A model generated the notes under the pieces. The model saw only the letters and a list, made by a program, of their open reading frames with translations. It did not search any database and was not told the origin of the DNA. From the NCBI RefSeq assembly GCF_020520425.1, contig NC_079492.1:138326361-138390360 (forward strand): a DNA stretch of 64,000 nucleotides, given 5' to 3'. Shown one piece after another: positions 12,201 through 23,373 of the stretch (positions are counted from its first letter, which is position 1; every line of letters begins with the position of its first letter). The position numbers and the translations under genes were made by a program. The DNA is from Spinacia oleracea. Taxonomy: Eukaryota > Streptophyta > Magnoliopsida > Caryophyllales > Amaranthaceae.

Positions 12201-13979
12201 TAAAATAGTTATTAATTTTAAACAAACTTATCATTAACTAAAACTCATGAAATCTTAACTAATTAGTTGCAATGCTTAACTAATTGATTTCATTGCTTAA
12301 CTAATTGGTTTCAGTGCTTAACTAATTAGTTCCGTTGCATAACTAATTGATTTCGTTATTTAACTAATTGAATTTCAAACTTTACTAATTGGCTCTAGTG
12401 TCTCACTAATTGATTTCAGTGCTTCACTAATTGGTTTCATTGCTTCACTAAGTGGTTGTATGGGTTAACTAATTTATTACATTGCTTAACTAATTGGTTC
12501 CAAAACTTAACTTATTAGTTTTATTTTATAACTAATTGATTCAATTGCTTATCTAATTGGTTTCAATGCTTAAAATTTTGTATCTTAACTAAAATTCAGA
12601 AATTCGTTATCTGAAACTCAAAAAATCTTAACTAAAACCAAGAAAATCGTAACTTAAACTCGTGAAATCATAACTAAAACTCGAAATGTCGTAACTAAAG
12701 CACTGAATTGAAAACTCAAAATACGTAACTAAAGCTCAAAAAAACTTAACTAAAACCAAGAAAATCATAACTAAAACTTAAAAAATATTAACTAAAACTT
12801 ATACAATTAAAACCCATAAAATTGTAACTAAATATAACAAAAATGTAACTAAAATGAAATTATTCTTGACTAAATGAAAATTTTTATTTACATCTACAAT
12901 ATAGATTTAAACTAAATTACAATTCTTTGCATTTTGCCTGCTGCCTGTCTCACTCCTCTCCATGCCGCCCAGCAACACGGCAGCAGAAGCACCAACAAAG
13001 CAGCCACGGGAAAGACAAGCCTAGCGCCACAAGCAGCAACAACAACAACAACCACCAAACAATCACCAGTTCAACCGCTGCTCCACCACCATCTCCACCG
13101 TCAACCGCTTGCAATCCTCCAACATTGCAGCCACCGTCACCAACGCAACAAAATCAAAAACAAAAACAAAAATCAAAATCAAAAGAATTAATTTAAAAAA
13201 AAGAAAACAAAGAAACAGTAAACATTACCTAAACTTACAATTTCAGATAAATCAAATTAAAAGGACAAACTCAAACGATTAACCTTAATTTGACATAAAA
13301 AATCATGCGTTCGACCATACTTAGGGTTTGAGATAGAAATCAATACCTCAGATAAATTACAAACTAAATTATAAAAACTAATTAAAAAAAACTGATTCAT
13401 TACCTCACTACAAAGACCGCCGCCGTCGATTCATGAACACCTACGAAAACCTCCGCCGATTCCACATTTCGACCACCGCCTTCACCGCGACTAATATCGA
13501 CCGTAATTTGTGCTAGTTCTTCTGAATGATCGCGGCTCTTCAACTCCGACATAAATCATTCTCTATGACCGCCGCCGCCACCACTTTTTCGGTTTCTAAA
13601 TCATCAACAACTTAGGTTTTCGGAAATAAAAATTAGAAAGTGAAGATATTCAGAGGAGATGAGTACCAGAGGAGAGCAACGACGACAGTGAGAAGTTGCC
13701 GGCATCAAATGCTCAACGACGGCGACGAGAAGTTGCTGGTGGTAGATGATAAACGACGGCGGCGAAGAGAGAGAATGGAAAACCCTAATCTAATGAAGGA
13801 GGAAGAGAGAGAAATTTTTTGGAAGAAATGAAAGTGAAAATGAAAATAAATCATAAAATTGTTATATATATTTTCTTTTATTAATGCTGACGTCAGCAAT
13901 TTACATGGCAGCTTGTGTGGCAGTCTAGTTGACAACAAGGCGGTCTTTCCCGTAAGACCGTCTTTTACAAAAGTTTGTA
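9271..13979. mobile_element. Large non-autonomous MULE, 4.7 kb, with internal repeat arrays
   Basis: Perfect 9-bp duplications TATATTGAA occur at 9262-9270 and 13980-13988. The right terminus (complement: ACAAACTTTTGTAAAAGACG) matches the left terminus of the element at 2537 for about 80 bp; the left terminus is a diverged inverted version (CTTTTCCGTAAGACGGCCTTAC). GC-richer, gene-like arms lie at about 9370-9900 and, in opposite orientation, at about 13400-13830. Between them are B-type arrays (CTTAACTAATTGATTTCATTG) at about 10560-11390 and 12240-12590, and A-type arrays (TAACTAAAACTC) at about 11400-12010 and 12590-12850. No transposase frame is visible. Small frames at 12927-13196 are Asn/Gln/Thr-rich low complexity. 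Confidence 0.85.
9329..9344. repeat. 16-bp perfect palindrome CCCACGCGCGCGTGGG
   Basis: It lies just inside the left end of the 4.7-kb MULE and is unusually CpG-rich for this window. It could form a hairpin; function unknown. Confidence 0.8.
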
Positions 13980-13988
13980 TATATTGAA

Positions 13989-15069
13989 ATCCCAAAATAA
14001 AAAAAATCTTGGCAAGTTGGTAATCCATATTCTGTATTATTTTTGAAAAAGCAGAACAATCAAGTATTGTCGTCATTAGAAGATAGCCTGAGAATAATTA
14101 ATTCAAATAACGTGTTACATCGTAATAAATTTAAAGTACTGTCACTTTAATTAAAAATATATTATGGGGCATTCTTTTCCACTTTTCCCCAACTTGTTTT
14201 GAATCCTTTAGCAAATTAATATTGTATGAATTGAATTACTCTAATTAAGAGAGACAATGGGTTACATAGTTATATAACACCGTCACCCACCAAACACAAG
14301 ACAGAAAGCCATGTTTTATTTAAACCGAAAAGGCTAAGCATAAAATGAGCATACGCCATATTCGTTGTAACATGCCTACATGTTTTCAGGGCTTCTTTTT
14401 TCTATTCGCAGAATCGCAGGGGTTGTTGAGCTTGTGCAACCGGCCTGTTAGCTTTCTTAAGCTTTTTTTTACGGCCTTTTTTAAGTTATACTTTATCTGA
14501 TCTTATTTACATGATACAATATATCGAGTTTTTGACACTATTCATACAAACTCATTTCACTTCCTGTTGTGATTTATACATAAGAAAAAACATATTCATA
14601 TAAAGTCTTATTAGATTTGTCTTAATATATGTTTTTTAAATATCAACTTTTTATAATTTTTTCTTATCTCTATTGGAAGATATTAATGTTTAAATTGTGT
14701 ATTAACAAACGTACCTAAATAATTGTGTCATTTAGAAAAGAACAGAGGAAGTATATATATATATATATATATATCAACGACCTAACTGTCAAAGAAAACT
14801 CTTGTCCTACTATGTCGTTATGGTTTTCGTCTTTTAATAATTTCAGATGAGTTAGGTTTCACTTATTAAAGGGGTTAACCTGATTTTTTTTTCCTTATCA
14901 AAATAAAATAAAATTGGTCTATTCGAAGTTATTTTTAAAAATGTATCTTGTTAAACTCACCCGACCTTACACGAAGTTGTACAAGAGAAGAGATTGACAA
15001 CACATAAGTCTGACGGAGTTCTATCAAAAAATCAATTAGTGATAGACAGAGTAGTCCACCAATCTTATA
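13989..15069. other. Intergenic DNA with a decayed Stowaway-like end and a TA microsatellite
   Basis: No gene is seen. Around 14560-14750 the sequence resembles the interior of the MITE at 15070-15328 and ends in GAACAGAGGAAGTA, so it is probably an old relative that lost its left end. A (TA)n tract follows at 14752-14774. Confidence 0.5.
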
Positions 15070-15328
15070 CTTCCTCCGTTCTTTATTAGATGACGCAAAT
15101 CTTTTTGCCATATTTCTCAATGCAATGTTTCAACGAATAATATATTTAATTATTAATGAGTAAAAATGATAAAAACTTGATATTATAAAATTATGCGATT
15201 AGATGTTTATAACAAGATTCCACATGACTAAATTTTTTCTTAAACATAAATCACAATCGATAATAAAAGTTTATTATATGAATAGTGTCAAAAGTACAAT
15301 TGTATCATCTAAAAAAGAATGGAGGAAG
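15070..15328. mobile_element. Stowaway-like MITE, 259 bp
   Basis: Inverted ends CTTCCTCCGTTCTTTATTAG and (complement) CTTCCTCCATTCTTTTTTAG are flanked by TA at 15068-15069 and 15329-15330. The interior is non-coding. Confidence 0.9.
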
Positions 15329-15459
15329 TATGTTATTCAATCTCTCTCTATTTCTTCCTTGTGAGATAACCAGTCCAGTACTCATATATGAAATTTCTGA
15401 TATTGGAAAATGAGAAAATTTTAATGTCCTAATGGAAAAGTGTGAGAGATTAAGTGACT

Positions 15460-15607
15460 CAATGAATTTAATTGGTTAAAATAATAATTGGCACAAATTT
15501 TGATAGAATACTAAGACATTTATGTGATAATATAAAAGGAAATGTAAAGAACATTTTGAAATACCAAAAAAGGAAAACGTAAAAAACAAAAAGAGACGGA
15601 TGGAGTA
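15460..15607 (+). repeat. Fragment of a Stowaway-type family also found in the F-box gene intron
   Basis: It ends GAGACGGATGGAGTAA like a Stowaway right end. It closely matches 50067-50205 over the phrases AATTTAATTGGTTAAAATAA and AAATTTTGATA. The left terminus is missing or too diverged to place. Confidence 0.6.
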
Positions 15608-15833
15608 ATATTTTAAAAAAGAAAAATTCACATGACGCGTGTCACACCCTTAAAATCCCTTTTTACTTTTATTTTTTAAAATAATAAAATCTTTCACAAT
15701 CTTCTCTGAATTTGTAACTATAAATCATATAACATTCTTAACCTCCCGATTAATCAATAATCCATAATTTAGTAAACTGTCCCTTAAACTTCTACATATC
15801 AACATCCAGTTAATTAATTTATTAAAAAATAAG

Positions 15834-15862
15834 ATCCGTGCATCGCATGGGCCAAAGCTAGT
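15834..15862 (+). repeat. Palindromic CCGTGCATCGCATGG repeat end
   Basis: A near-palindromic CCGTGCATCGCATGG word is followed by CTAGTT. The opposite-strand counterpart is at 19133-19160. I remember such words at one end of dispersed plant repeats but cannot assign the class from sequence alone. Confidence 0.35.
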
Positions 15863-15979
15863 TCTTATCAATTTTATTTGATTGACAAGCTTAAAACAGA
15901 TGAATATAACCATTGTTTGAATTAGTTGTTTGAGTAAACTAAGATACAGCTGACTAAATATATAGTGCAGATCTAACAA

Positions 15980-17411
15980 TTGAATTGAATGAGTTCAAGT
16001 ATTAGATCAATTGCCACGGAAAAATTAAGATGCCGTTAAACAACTATGATCAATTAAGCAACTTGGTAAAATACCAATTATCAAATACGACCGTTATTGT
16101 ATCCATTTATGAAATGTTATCCGCTAAATCAATTGTTATCTATGTTTGTATAAGGTTTGGATCCCCGGCCTTGAATTTAAACAATATAGATGTTACCACT
16201 ATGACATGTCATCTTTCATGTTATCATTGAAAAAACAATCTAATTAAATGTGAATGTTATTAATATAGTAATCCGGGACATCTCTCGAGCTTAAAAACTA
16301 GTTATAGACTTATAATACGCGATAATCACATGTTACTAAGGTGGTAGGCATGGGCCATTTTAGGTATAGCATGATTAAGATTAAAGGCACGCTTGAGAGG
16401 TGTGGGAGGAAGCAAAAATGAGTGGCATAGTAGCATTCGATGTATGTTACTCCGTACTCCGTAATAGTATAGCAATAGGTTTCACAATTTCACATGCATG
16501 CATGTGCGAGGAAGATATAAAACCAAATTACAAAACTAGATTGGACCGTTGTTTGATATTTGGAAGATATAATACCAAATTCAAGTGTCACATTAAGTCA
16601 ACACCAAAACAGTATTTTTACAATGCTAAATACATTTATGGAATGTGGGATACATACATTTCCATACCATCAATAATGATTTTTGACAAGTGTGAGTTGA
16701 TGAATTTCCATTAATTGTTTTGGTTATGCTTTGTTTTTCCCCCAAAATAAACTGTGAGAGCGATACAAATTACTTGCTCTGTTGTAAGTACACAATTTTT
16801 TAATTAACATCGTTTTATAAGTATAAGACTACAATTACACTTTATGATCAAATAGTTATACTCCTTATTAAAAAGGTACACTCTTATTATCATAGAGTAA
16901 TGCTTGTTTTATTTTTATTATTTTTATTTTATGAATAGTTATGCTTTGTTAGTTTTCTTTTCTACTAGGTAATACTTGGTGAAAAATATGTTAGCATTAG
17001 ATTTTCGTTTTAATAGTTACGGTTTTGTGTTAACAGTTATGATTTTTTTAAAATATAGTTAAATGATGTTAGGCTAACATTAACGGTATTATGAGTATAC
17101 GACAGTCTCATACAAAATATACTCGTCATTCGTAATATGATTGTGACATTTTATATGAAAAATTGGAAAGATGAGTGATGCAAAGGTAAATAGAAATATT
17201 TTAATTTTTTATTATCTTTACACAAAGATAGATGAATTATTTTCATTTAAACAAATATTTATGATAGTAATTTCAAAAGGGACACGTCTGTCCTGTTCAC
17301 CTTATATTTAATTATTTTAGAAAAAAAGATCATGTAAGTTCAGATAAATTTTAGAAAAATAATGGTTGGCTAAGGACATTTATCTTAAAATAAGTTTTGT
17401 TAAGTTAAGAT
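15980..17411. other. Intergenic DNA; includes one copy of a short dispersed repeat
   Basis: Positions about 16600-16716 (phrases TTATGGAATGTGG and GTGAGTTGATGAATTTCC) match about 18180-18275 in the same orientation. The 104-codon frame at 16400-16714 covers this repeat and has no recognisable domain. Nothing else is supported. Confidence 0.45.
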
Positions 17412-18113
17412 AAAACGAGTTCACAAAAGATAACTCTCTCCCTCTTCTCTCTCAAACCTTAACCTCCATTATTGATTTTTGAAGGGTTTCCATCGATTTT
17501 TCCTGTGGCCTAAAAGCTAAATCTTTATTTTTTGTTGTTTTTCCTTCTGTCTTGTTTCTTTGTTTTTAGGTTTACAATAACGCTTCCTCCTTTTGCGATG
17601 ATCTTTTCTCTCTTGATTCACACGTTTTTTCTTCTCCTCCTTTTGAGGGAGACTTTTTTTTGTGTTTTTTTTATTGTCCATGATCACAGATCTAATGTGA
17701 ACTTGGTTTATTGGTAGGGAATTATGCGGGATCGCAAAAGTTTTCAATTTATCGAATACAGTCAGATGAAAACCATCCTCGCGACTACAACAAATCGTTA
17801 GATACTTAGAGTGCGATCTATTCACCTGATTTTCACTTATTTTTCCTGAACTTATCTTATGTGAACTTATTTTTCTTGAAATAAGTGGAAATAAGATGAA
17901 CAGAACAGAGTCTTAGATCATCCATCTGAAAAGGTTGTATATTCATGTGATATGTGCGAGAGATGTCCCACAATGCAAGATTTACTCAACGATTGTAGTT
18001 TGAAGAAGAAATCTTTATTTATTTCTACTTGTTATGCATTTCTTAGATTCAAATTTCTTTTGTAGATGTCCAAAGACTTTTTATTAATAAGTTACTTTTA
18101 CCATTTAAAAAAA
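17412..18113 (+). repeat. Retroposed element with poly(A) tail (copy 2), interrupted by a MITE
   Basis: It shares with copy 1 (224-843) the CT-rich leader, the phrase ATTATGCGGGATCG, the interior phrases around CGACTACAACA, and the 3' end TAGATGTC...GACTTTTTAT ending in an A-run. Possible 11-bp flanking duplications (ACAAAAGATAA / ACAAAAAATAA, one mismatch) are tentative. It is older or more diverged than copy 1. Confidence 0.6.
17809..17912. mobile_element. Small Harbinger-like MITE nested in retroposed copy 2
   Basis: It is flanked by TTA on both sides (17806-17808, 17913-17915). Loosely inverted ends are GAGTGCGATCTATTCA and (complement) GACTCTGTTCTGTTCA. The interior has ACTTATTTTTC repeated in both orientations, like the element at 57309-57551. 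Confidence 0.65.
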
Positions 18114-18800
18114 AAATTACAAAAAATAAGTGAAAATGAGGTTAAACCCAAATATTGAAGTCTAACACAGTAACACCCAACAAGGTTTTTGCAATGATGC
18201 GGCACTTATGGAATGTGGAATAGTCCCATACCACCAATTATTTTTGGCAAATGTGAGATGATGAATTTCCACTACTCCGTATTTGATTTGATTTTTGCTC
18301 ATTATAATTAATATATTATATACATGTATACAGATCATATGATAATTGATTAGACTAGCTAGTTGGCATAATTTTTCTTGATAATAAATCTTGATCAATT
18401 ATCATGCAAGCAAATCCAAGCCATTCTTTTATGTGTTTGGTTTTATGCATACATGAGCATCCCTTGCTACCAATAATGCAATCATTAATTAATTCATTAC
18501 AATTATTTTACACGAATGCAATTATTCTTACTTCATCATAAAAGGTAGTCCAATATCCACTATGATTCATGTAAGTCAAACAACTTAATTTTCTCAATGG
18601 ATAATGTCTTGAGATAGACCAAAAACATGTAGAAGAGATAAAAGTTCAGTGATTAAGAGACAGGAGTCACATAAGTTAAAGAGATACTTGTAATACATGC
18701 CATCTTACGTGAAAATTAAGCTTGAATTATTTGATGGATTGAGTTATTATTCTTACTTCTTTTTTCATGGAATAATTAGCTTAATAATAATTAATTTCAT

Positions 18801-18915
18801 GAGGCCTCTATACAATATGTAATATATATATAATATACACCTTCTTAAACCTAAAATTATGAGGCCTCTATACAATATGTAATCTATACACTATATTTCC
18901 TTAAACCTAATAGGC
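18801..18915 (+). repeat. 60-bp tandem duplication
   Basis: Two head-to-tail copies open with GAGGCCTCTATACAATATGT (18801 and 18861) and each closes with CCTTAAACCTAA-like sequence. Confidence 0.8.
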
Positions 18916-19495
18916 TAAAACATACGTTGTACAAATTACTATCTCGTCACGTGTGCGTAGGTGGTTGTCTTGCTTGATTACATGTGTTTTCCCAAACAAT
19001 GACATATGCTATATAATATGGTATATGTGACATCTCAAACGTTATTCCTCGTATGAAAAGGGTCAAGTCACTCAATTAAATTGGACACAAGTAACTAAAT
19101 GCAGTCATGACTCGCACATTGACACTAACTAGTAACTAGTATTCGTGCAATGCACGGATGCATTTTGTAAAGTTTTATAAGAACTTACATAGTTATGTTG
19201 CTCGACATAGAATAACTTAGATACTATTAAATTTTAAATTATTTATATCCAGGCATTCGTAAATTTTTGCTTAGTGTAAGTTATAAATATATAAATAAAT
19301 AGAACCACGTTATGTATGTATTAAAGTTATTACTAACTTAATCTAACAACATTTAGTGAGAACAATCGGTCAAAGGTGATGATAATATAACATATAATTG
19401 GTGTTAGCACCCGGTGATTATAATTGGTGTAACATATAATGTAACATATAATCTTACGTCAATAGAAAAGTAAACGGTTATTAAAATAATCATAA
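18916..19495. other. Intergenic DNA with an inverted copy of the GTGCATTGCAC repeat end
   Basis: ACTAGTATTCGTGCAATGCACGGATG at about 19135-19160 is the reverse-strand counterpart of the word at 15834. No gene is visible. Confidence 0.4.
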
Positions 19496-19657
19496 GAGCA
19501 AGATTAGCGCTGGTCTGAGCAATAGTCTGAGCAATAGTCTTATTGAGTATTAACTTAAAACCTCCCATTTAAGTGGAAGAGTATGACAAAAGTCTGAGCA
19601 AGAGTCTTGGAATTCCAAGACTCTACTTAAGACGTTTAAATTGTAAATTCAATCTCA

Positions 19658-19699
<42 letters not shown>

Positions 19700-19861
19700 T
19701 TTTTTTTTTTTAAATTTTTTTTTTCATAAATTTTAGGAGTCTTGAATGAGTACGAGGGGTGAAGTGGAAAAATTAAGTAAATCTGAAAGGGTCTCGACAA
19801 GAATCTGATTAATAAAAAGATGATGTGGAAGTTTTAGCTTATACTAGCGCTAATCTTGCTC
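19496..19861. mobile_element. Harbinger-like MITE, 366 bp, containing an (ATT)n tract
   Basis: Inverted termini GAGCAAGATTAGCGCT occur at both ends with TAA duplications (19493-19495, 19862-19864). An (ATT)n microsatellite at about 19658-19699, running into poly(T), lies inside. Non-coding. Confidence 0.85.
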
Positions 19862-20519
19862 TAATAATTAATATGACGAAAATTGATATTTAGCCATACA
19901 AAAAAATAGACATATAAAGTAAAACATACATTACCTTTGAAAATGTGTGATTATATATAGTTATTGTGCAAATGATGTAACGAAAATGATTGTTAGTCTT
20001 TATTTATAAGGAGTGCATTGAAGATGAGAAGTTGAGAATTCATCCTGATAGATGTTTAGCTTCTTATGCCTTCTTTTTATTAAGAACTAATGTTTATTAA
20101 TGTTATTGTTATAGTTATGAAATATTAATAACAATTTAACTTAGCTTATTAAGTTATGATAATTTATTAATGTGAATGTCTTTTAGTTTTTTTTTTTGTT
20201 TTTTTGGGAGGGGAAGTCTCTTGAGTTTTCCCTCTTTAAACACAAGGACATGTACATTAATAATGATGTCTTTTGATTTTTGTCCATTTTAATTTATTTT
20301 TTTCTAAAAGAGAAGATTGATGATGTGAAGACACATGTCACATTATAACATATGGTTACATGTCACATTCTAACCTATGGTTTCAGTTTTTAAATACTAG
20401 GTATAGACTAGGTATAGATTAGTAACATATTTGTATACCTACAACATACGTAGTACTAATTAGTATCAGTATGAGTTACTTGCGTCCATCTTAGGCACAA
20501 GCAATTTTTAATGTAAACT

Positions 20520-20830
20520 TCCGGCCTCCACAATATTAAAGATGGTTGTGGGTCGGGACGGGACGGGCATCGACCCTGACTGGCCCGACCCACACCAGCC
20601 TACTATGTATCGGGCCGAGTCAAGCTGTGCCAAAATTTTAAAATAGGGCTCAGGACCACGGGGCGCCATACCTAAGCTTAATTGTACTAAATTTAGCGTA
20701 ACTAATGCTTTTTTCAAAAAAAAAAAACGGCCTAGGCCCAACATAGGGTCACGACTTTGTGCTTGTGCCAGGCCAGACTCTATGTGGCGCCGTGGCGGGT
20801 CGGGACAGGCCTCGAGCCAGCCCAACATTA
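20520..20830. repeat. GC-rich GGGTCGGGAC-type repeat island
   Basis: This is an isolated GC-rich block with recurrent GGGTCGGGACGGGAC and CCCGACCC words and near-inverted ends, in AT-rich surroundings. The frame on the minus strand (20508-20828) is Gly/Pro/Arg low complexity. It is probably a transposon fragment of unknown class. Confidence 0.4.
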
Positions 20831-21392
20831 CATGGAGTTTATCCTTTTTTGTTACCTTATCTCGAATCCATACAAGTACAGAAGATTAGCAGTGATATCT
20901 ATAGAAAAACAAAACATTTAGCACTAGACTTAAATTCAAAATTGTACTAGACTCTACAGAGCTAGTCCCCACTGGGTGATAGTTAGCCACCGTCACAGAT
21001 TCAGAGGGGATAAAATGTGAAACCAAGAAACTGGAATCCACAAAAAAGCAACTGTACGTTTTCAGATCTTACTGCCATTTTTTAAATTAGTCCAGACCCG
21101 GCCCACCACATTTTACCTGTACTTGTATTATTTTTGCTACTAGAATTACCTAATAATAATACGTTAATTAAAATGTGAGTATATACTAATGATGCATGAT
21201 TACGAGGAAAAGATGTTTATGGACTATTATGGTCACTTCTATCTGTTTTTGTATAACAAAGGTCGAAAGATAAATAATTTTGAAAAAAAATAGAAAGGTA
21301 ATGCGTAATATTTTATAGAATAAGCAAAAATCATATATTTTCCGTATAAATTTGATGAGTTAAGTTTTGTTCTTCTGATCTTTGTTTGGCTG

Positions 21393-21480
21393 AACTGAAT
21401 TAAACTGAACTGAATTGAATGAAGTTGAACTGAACTGAATTGAACTGAACTGAATGGAGCTGAACTGAACTGAATGAATA
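21393..21480. repeat. (TGAACTGAAC)n minisatellite
   Basis: Repeated CTGAACTGAA/TTGAA units run into AATAAATAATAG repeats. The same GAACTGAA word fills the Harbinger-like MITE at 52498-52614. Confidence 0.75.
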
Positions 21481-21542
21481 ATAAATAATAGATAATAAAT
21501 AATAAACAATAAATAATAAGTATTAAAATTCGCCATTGTCAT

Positions 21543-22500
21543 ATATTAATTTAATGATTTGTGACTATTTTCACTGTAGACAATCTTATAACATTATGTT
21601 TCGTAATACTCCATAACTCATACACATGTAAATCATAAAGCCGTCCAAACATCTCAAAAAATATTGGCCTGTAATTTACACACAAAATTACTCGTAATTA
21701 ATACTCCACTATAGCAATTCGATTTATATACATAACATATACTCCGTTTTTTTTTTTTGAAATAGTAGTACACTTTTACTTATCATTTACTATAAGATTG
21801 CCGTTTATGTATGATAAGTTCATGACTTGTTCGTATTCCCACCCGTATTATGCTATGTGTAATTTGTACTTCCTCCGTTTAGAAATAGTTGAACCACTTT
21901 GTATTACTTAAATATACGGAGTACTAAAACATGCATCCCAAAAAAAAAAAAAGTTTAGTACTAAAACACTATCAATGTTTTTTATGCTCCACAAAAAACC
22001 TTATTAGCAGCAATATTATCTCCAGTCAGATCGGGCATTGGCCCCATACCCTGCTCAAACGGTTTGTGTCTCGTCCTATCAACCAATTTTCAATTCTTTC
22101 AGTCCAACAAAATAACAACAAAATAACCAAAAAATAAAATAAAACTAAAACTTTTTGGTTTTTTTTAGAGAGAAAAAAGGGGAAGCTATTTCTAGAGAAG
22201 CAAAACTCAAAAAAGGTTTGAACTTTGAAGTTGTAAAACCTCTGAACATTTTGGCAAAAAGGGCAAGTCAATTTTAATCTATAAATCTACCCCATCTCTA
22301 TCGAATGTAATTTCAAAACTTTATTATATACACATTTTTTGATTATTTTCATTCTCATGAATGGGTCATTTTCAAATCTGTCTTTTTTATCCATCTTAAT
22401 CATTACTAAATAGAAACCCCATCAATCAATTTTCTCTCTACTTTTCACAGATTAATGGGGTTTTGTTAGTTTTCCAGATTATTACGAAATAATTAAATGC
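21543..22500. other. Intergenic DNA upstream of the TIR/NB gene
   Basis: No gene is seen. Short Stowaway-like ends (ACTTCCTCCGTTTAG near 21870; TACGGAGTA near 21915) suggest a tiny or decayed MITE. The promoter of the gene that follows must lie here or just downstream, but no TATA box stands out. Confidence 0.4.
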
Positions 22501-22609
22501 CCATTTTTCTTATTTTTTTTTCAGGTTTGCTAATATTGCAGTAAAACTCTGCTCTACTTATATAGTGAAACTGTGATTGAAGTTTCTGGGTTGCTTAAGT
22601 TTGATTGAA

Positions 22610-22636
22610 ATGAGCAAGGAAATGCCAAATCTTTGA
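22610..22636 (+). promoter_or_regulatory. Upstream ORF 1 (8 codons) in the leader of the TIR/NB gene
   Basis: ATG AGC AAG GAA ATG CCA AAT CTT TGA in the inferred 5' exon encodes MSKEMPNL. It lies upstream of the main start and could reduce its translation; whether the transcript begins far enough upstream is unknown. Confidence 0.45.
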
Positions 22637-22640
22637 GGCA

Positions 22641-23373
22641 ATGTTTCGGGTTTTGAACCAAGTAAGTTTTTTCCAGATCTAATATTTGAATTTTCTAATG
22701 TTGATATTTGTTCAATACCTGTGATTGAACACTTGATTGTTTGTTTTACTTCAATCCTATACTATTTTTTTGGATCTACGGTTTTTTTGGTTTCCATTAT
22801 TAGTGAAAAATGCACTTAATTATTATTAATTTTTTTTTTTTGAGGGAGGTGTTTATTTAGAATGTGTGACTAAGTCAGTCCAATCATAAGATGTAAAATT
22901 TGGGTTTGAAAAATGGGGATAAATTAATGCTAAAATGGAGTCAAATGATGCCAATATATGCTAATCCACTTGGGGACGACATGGTCATGTATTAGGTGAT
23001 GATATCTTTTCATAATGCTGCCCCACTTATAGTTCATATGTAAGCAATTGAGAATATAAAGTTTCTGTTTTCTAGTTTTTGTTGGTTTTATGCACATAAA
23101 TTTCGTTCCATTTGTTTATGCAAAGTAGTTTGTGAAATGTGTGGCCAAAAGTCTTTGTCCTTGAAGAGCTTCGAGTTTCATGATTTTACGTACATTTTGC
23201 TTAGAACAACTGTTTTTTTTCTTCTACCCCTAGTGTTGGATATGGGTATTGTCTGAGATTCAAGTTTCTGTTTGGAATTTCAGGAAAACGGTTTACTTGT
23301 ACATATATGGCACAGGAAATCTTCCAAGAGGGAAATAGTTAACAAGTATGGATCTTCGAGAAGAGTCCTCTAA
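22641..23373 (+). promoter_or_regulatory. Upstream ORF 2 (36 codons, spliced) overlapping the main start
   Basis: The ATG at 22641 reads seven codons to the donor after 22661 (AACCAA|GTAAGT). It continues from the acceptor at 23284 and stops at 23371-23373. It therefore overlaps the main ATG (23348) in another frame. The 5' UTR intron 22662-23283 (622 bp) has good GTAAGT and TTTCAG signals. Confidence 0.45.

Noticed and set aside
12927-13196. Two overlapping 85-89 codon frames rich in Asn, Gln, Thr and Pro
   Set aside because: Both frames read low-complexity CAA/AAC repeats inside a MULE, with no domain and no codon bias.
16400-16714. 104-codon plus-strand frame
   Set aside because: It contains a dispersed repeat also found near 18,180, and no conserved motif.
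20508-20828. 106-codon minus-strand frame in the GC-rich island
   Set aside because: The composition follows CCCGACCC repeats, and no family or splice context is seen.
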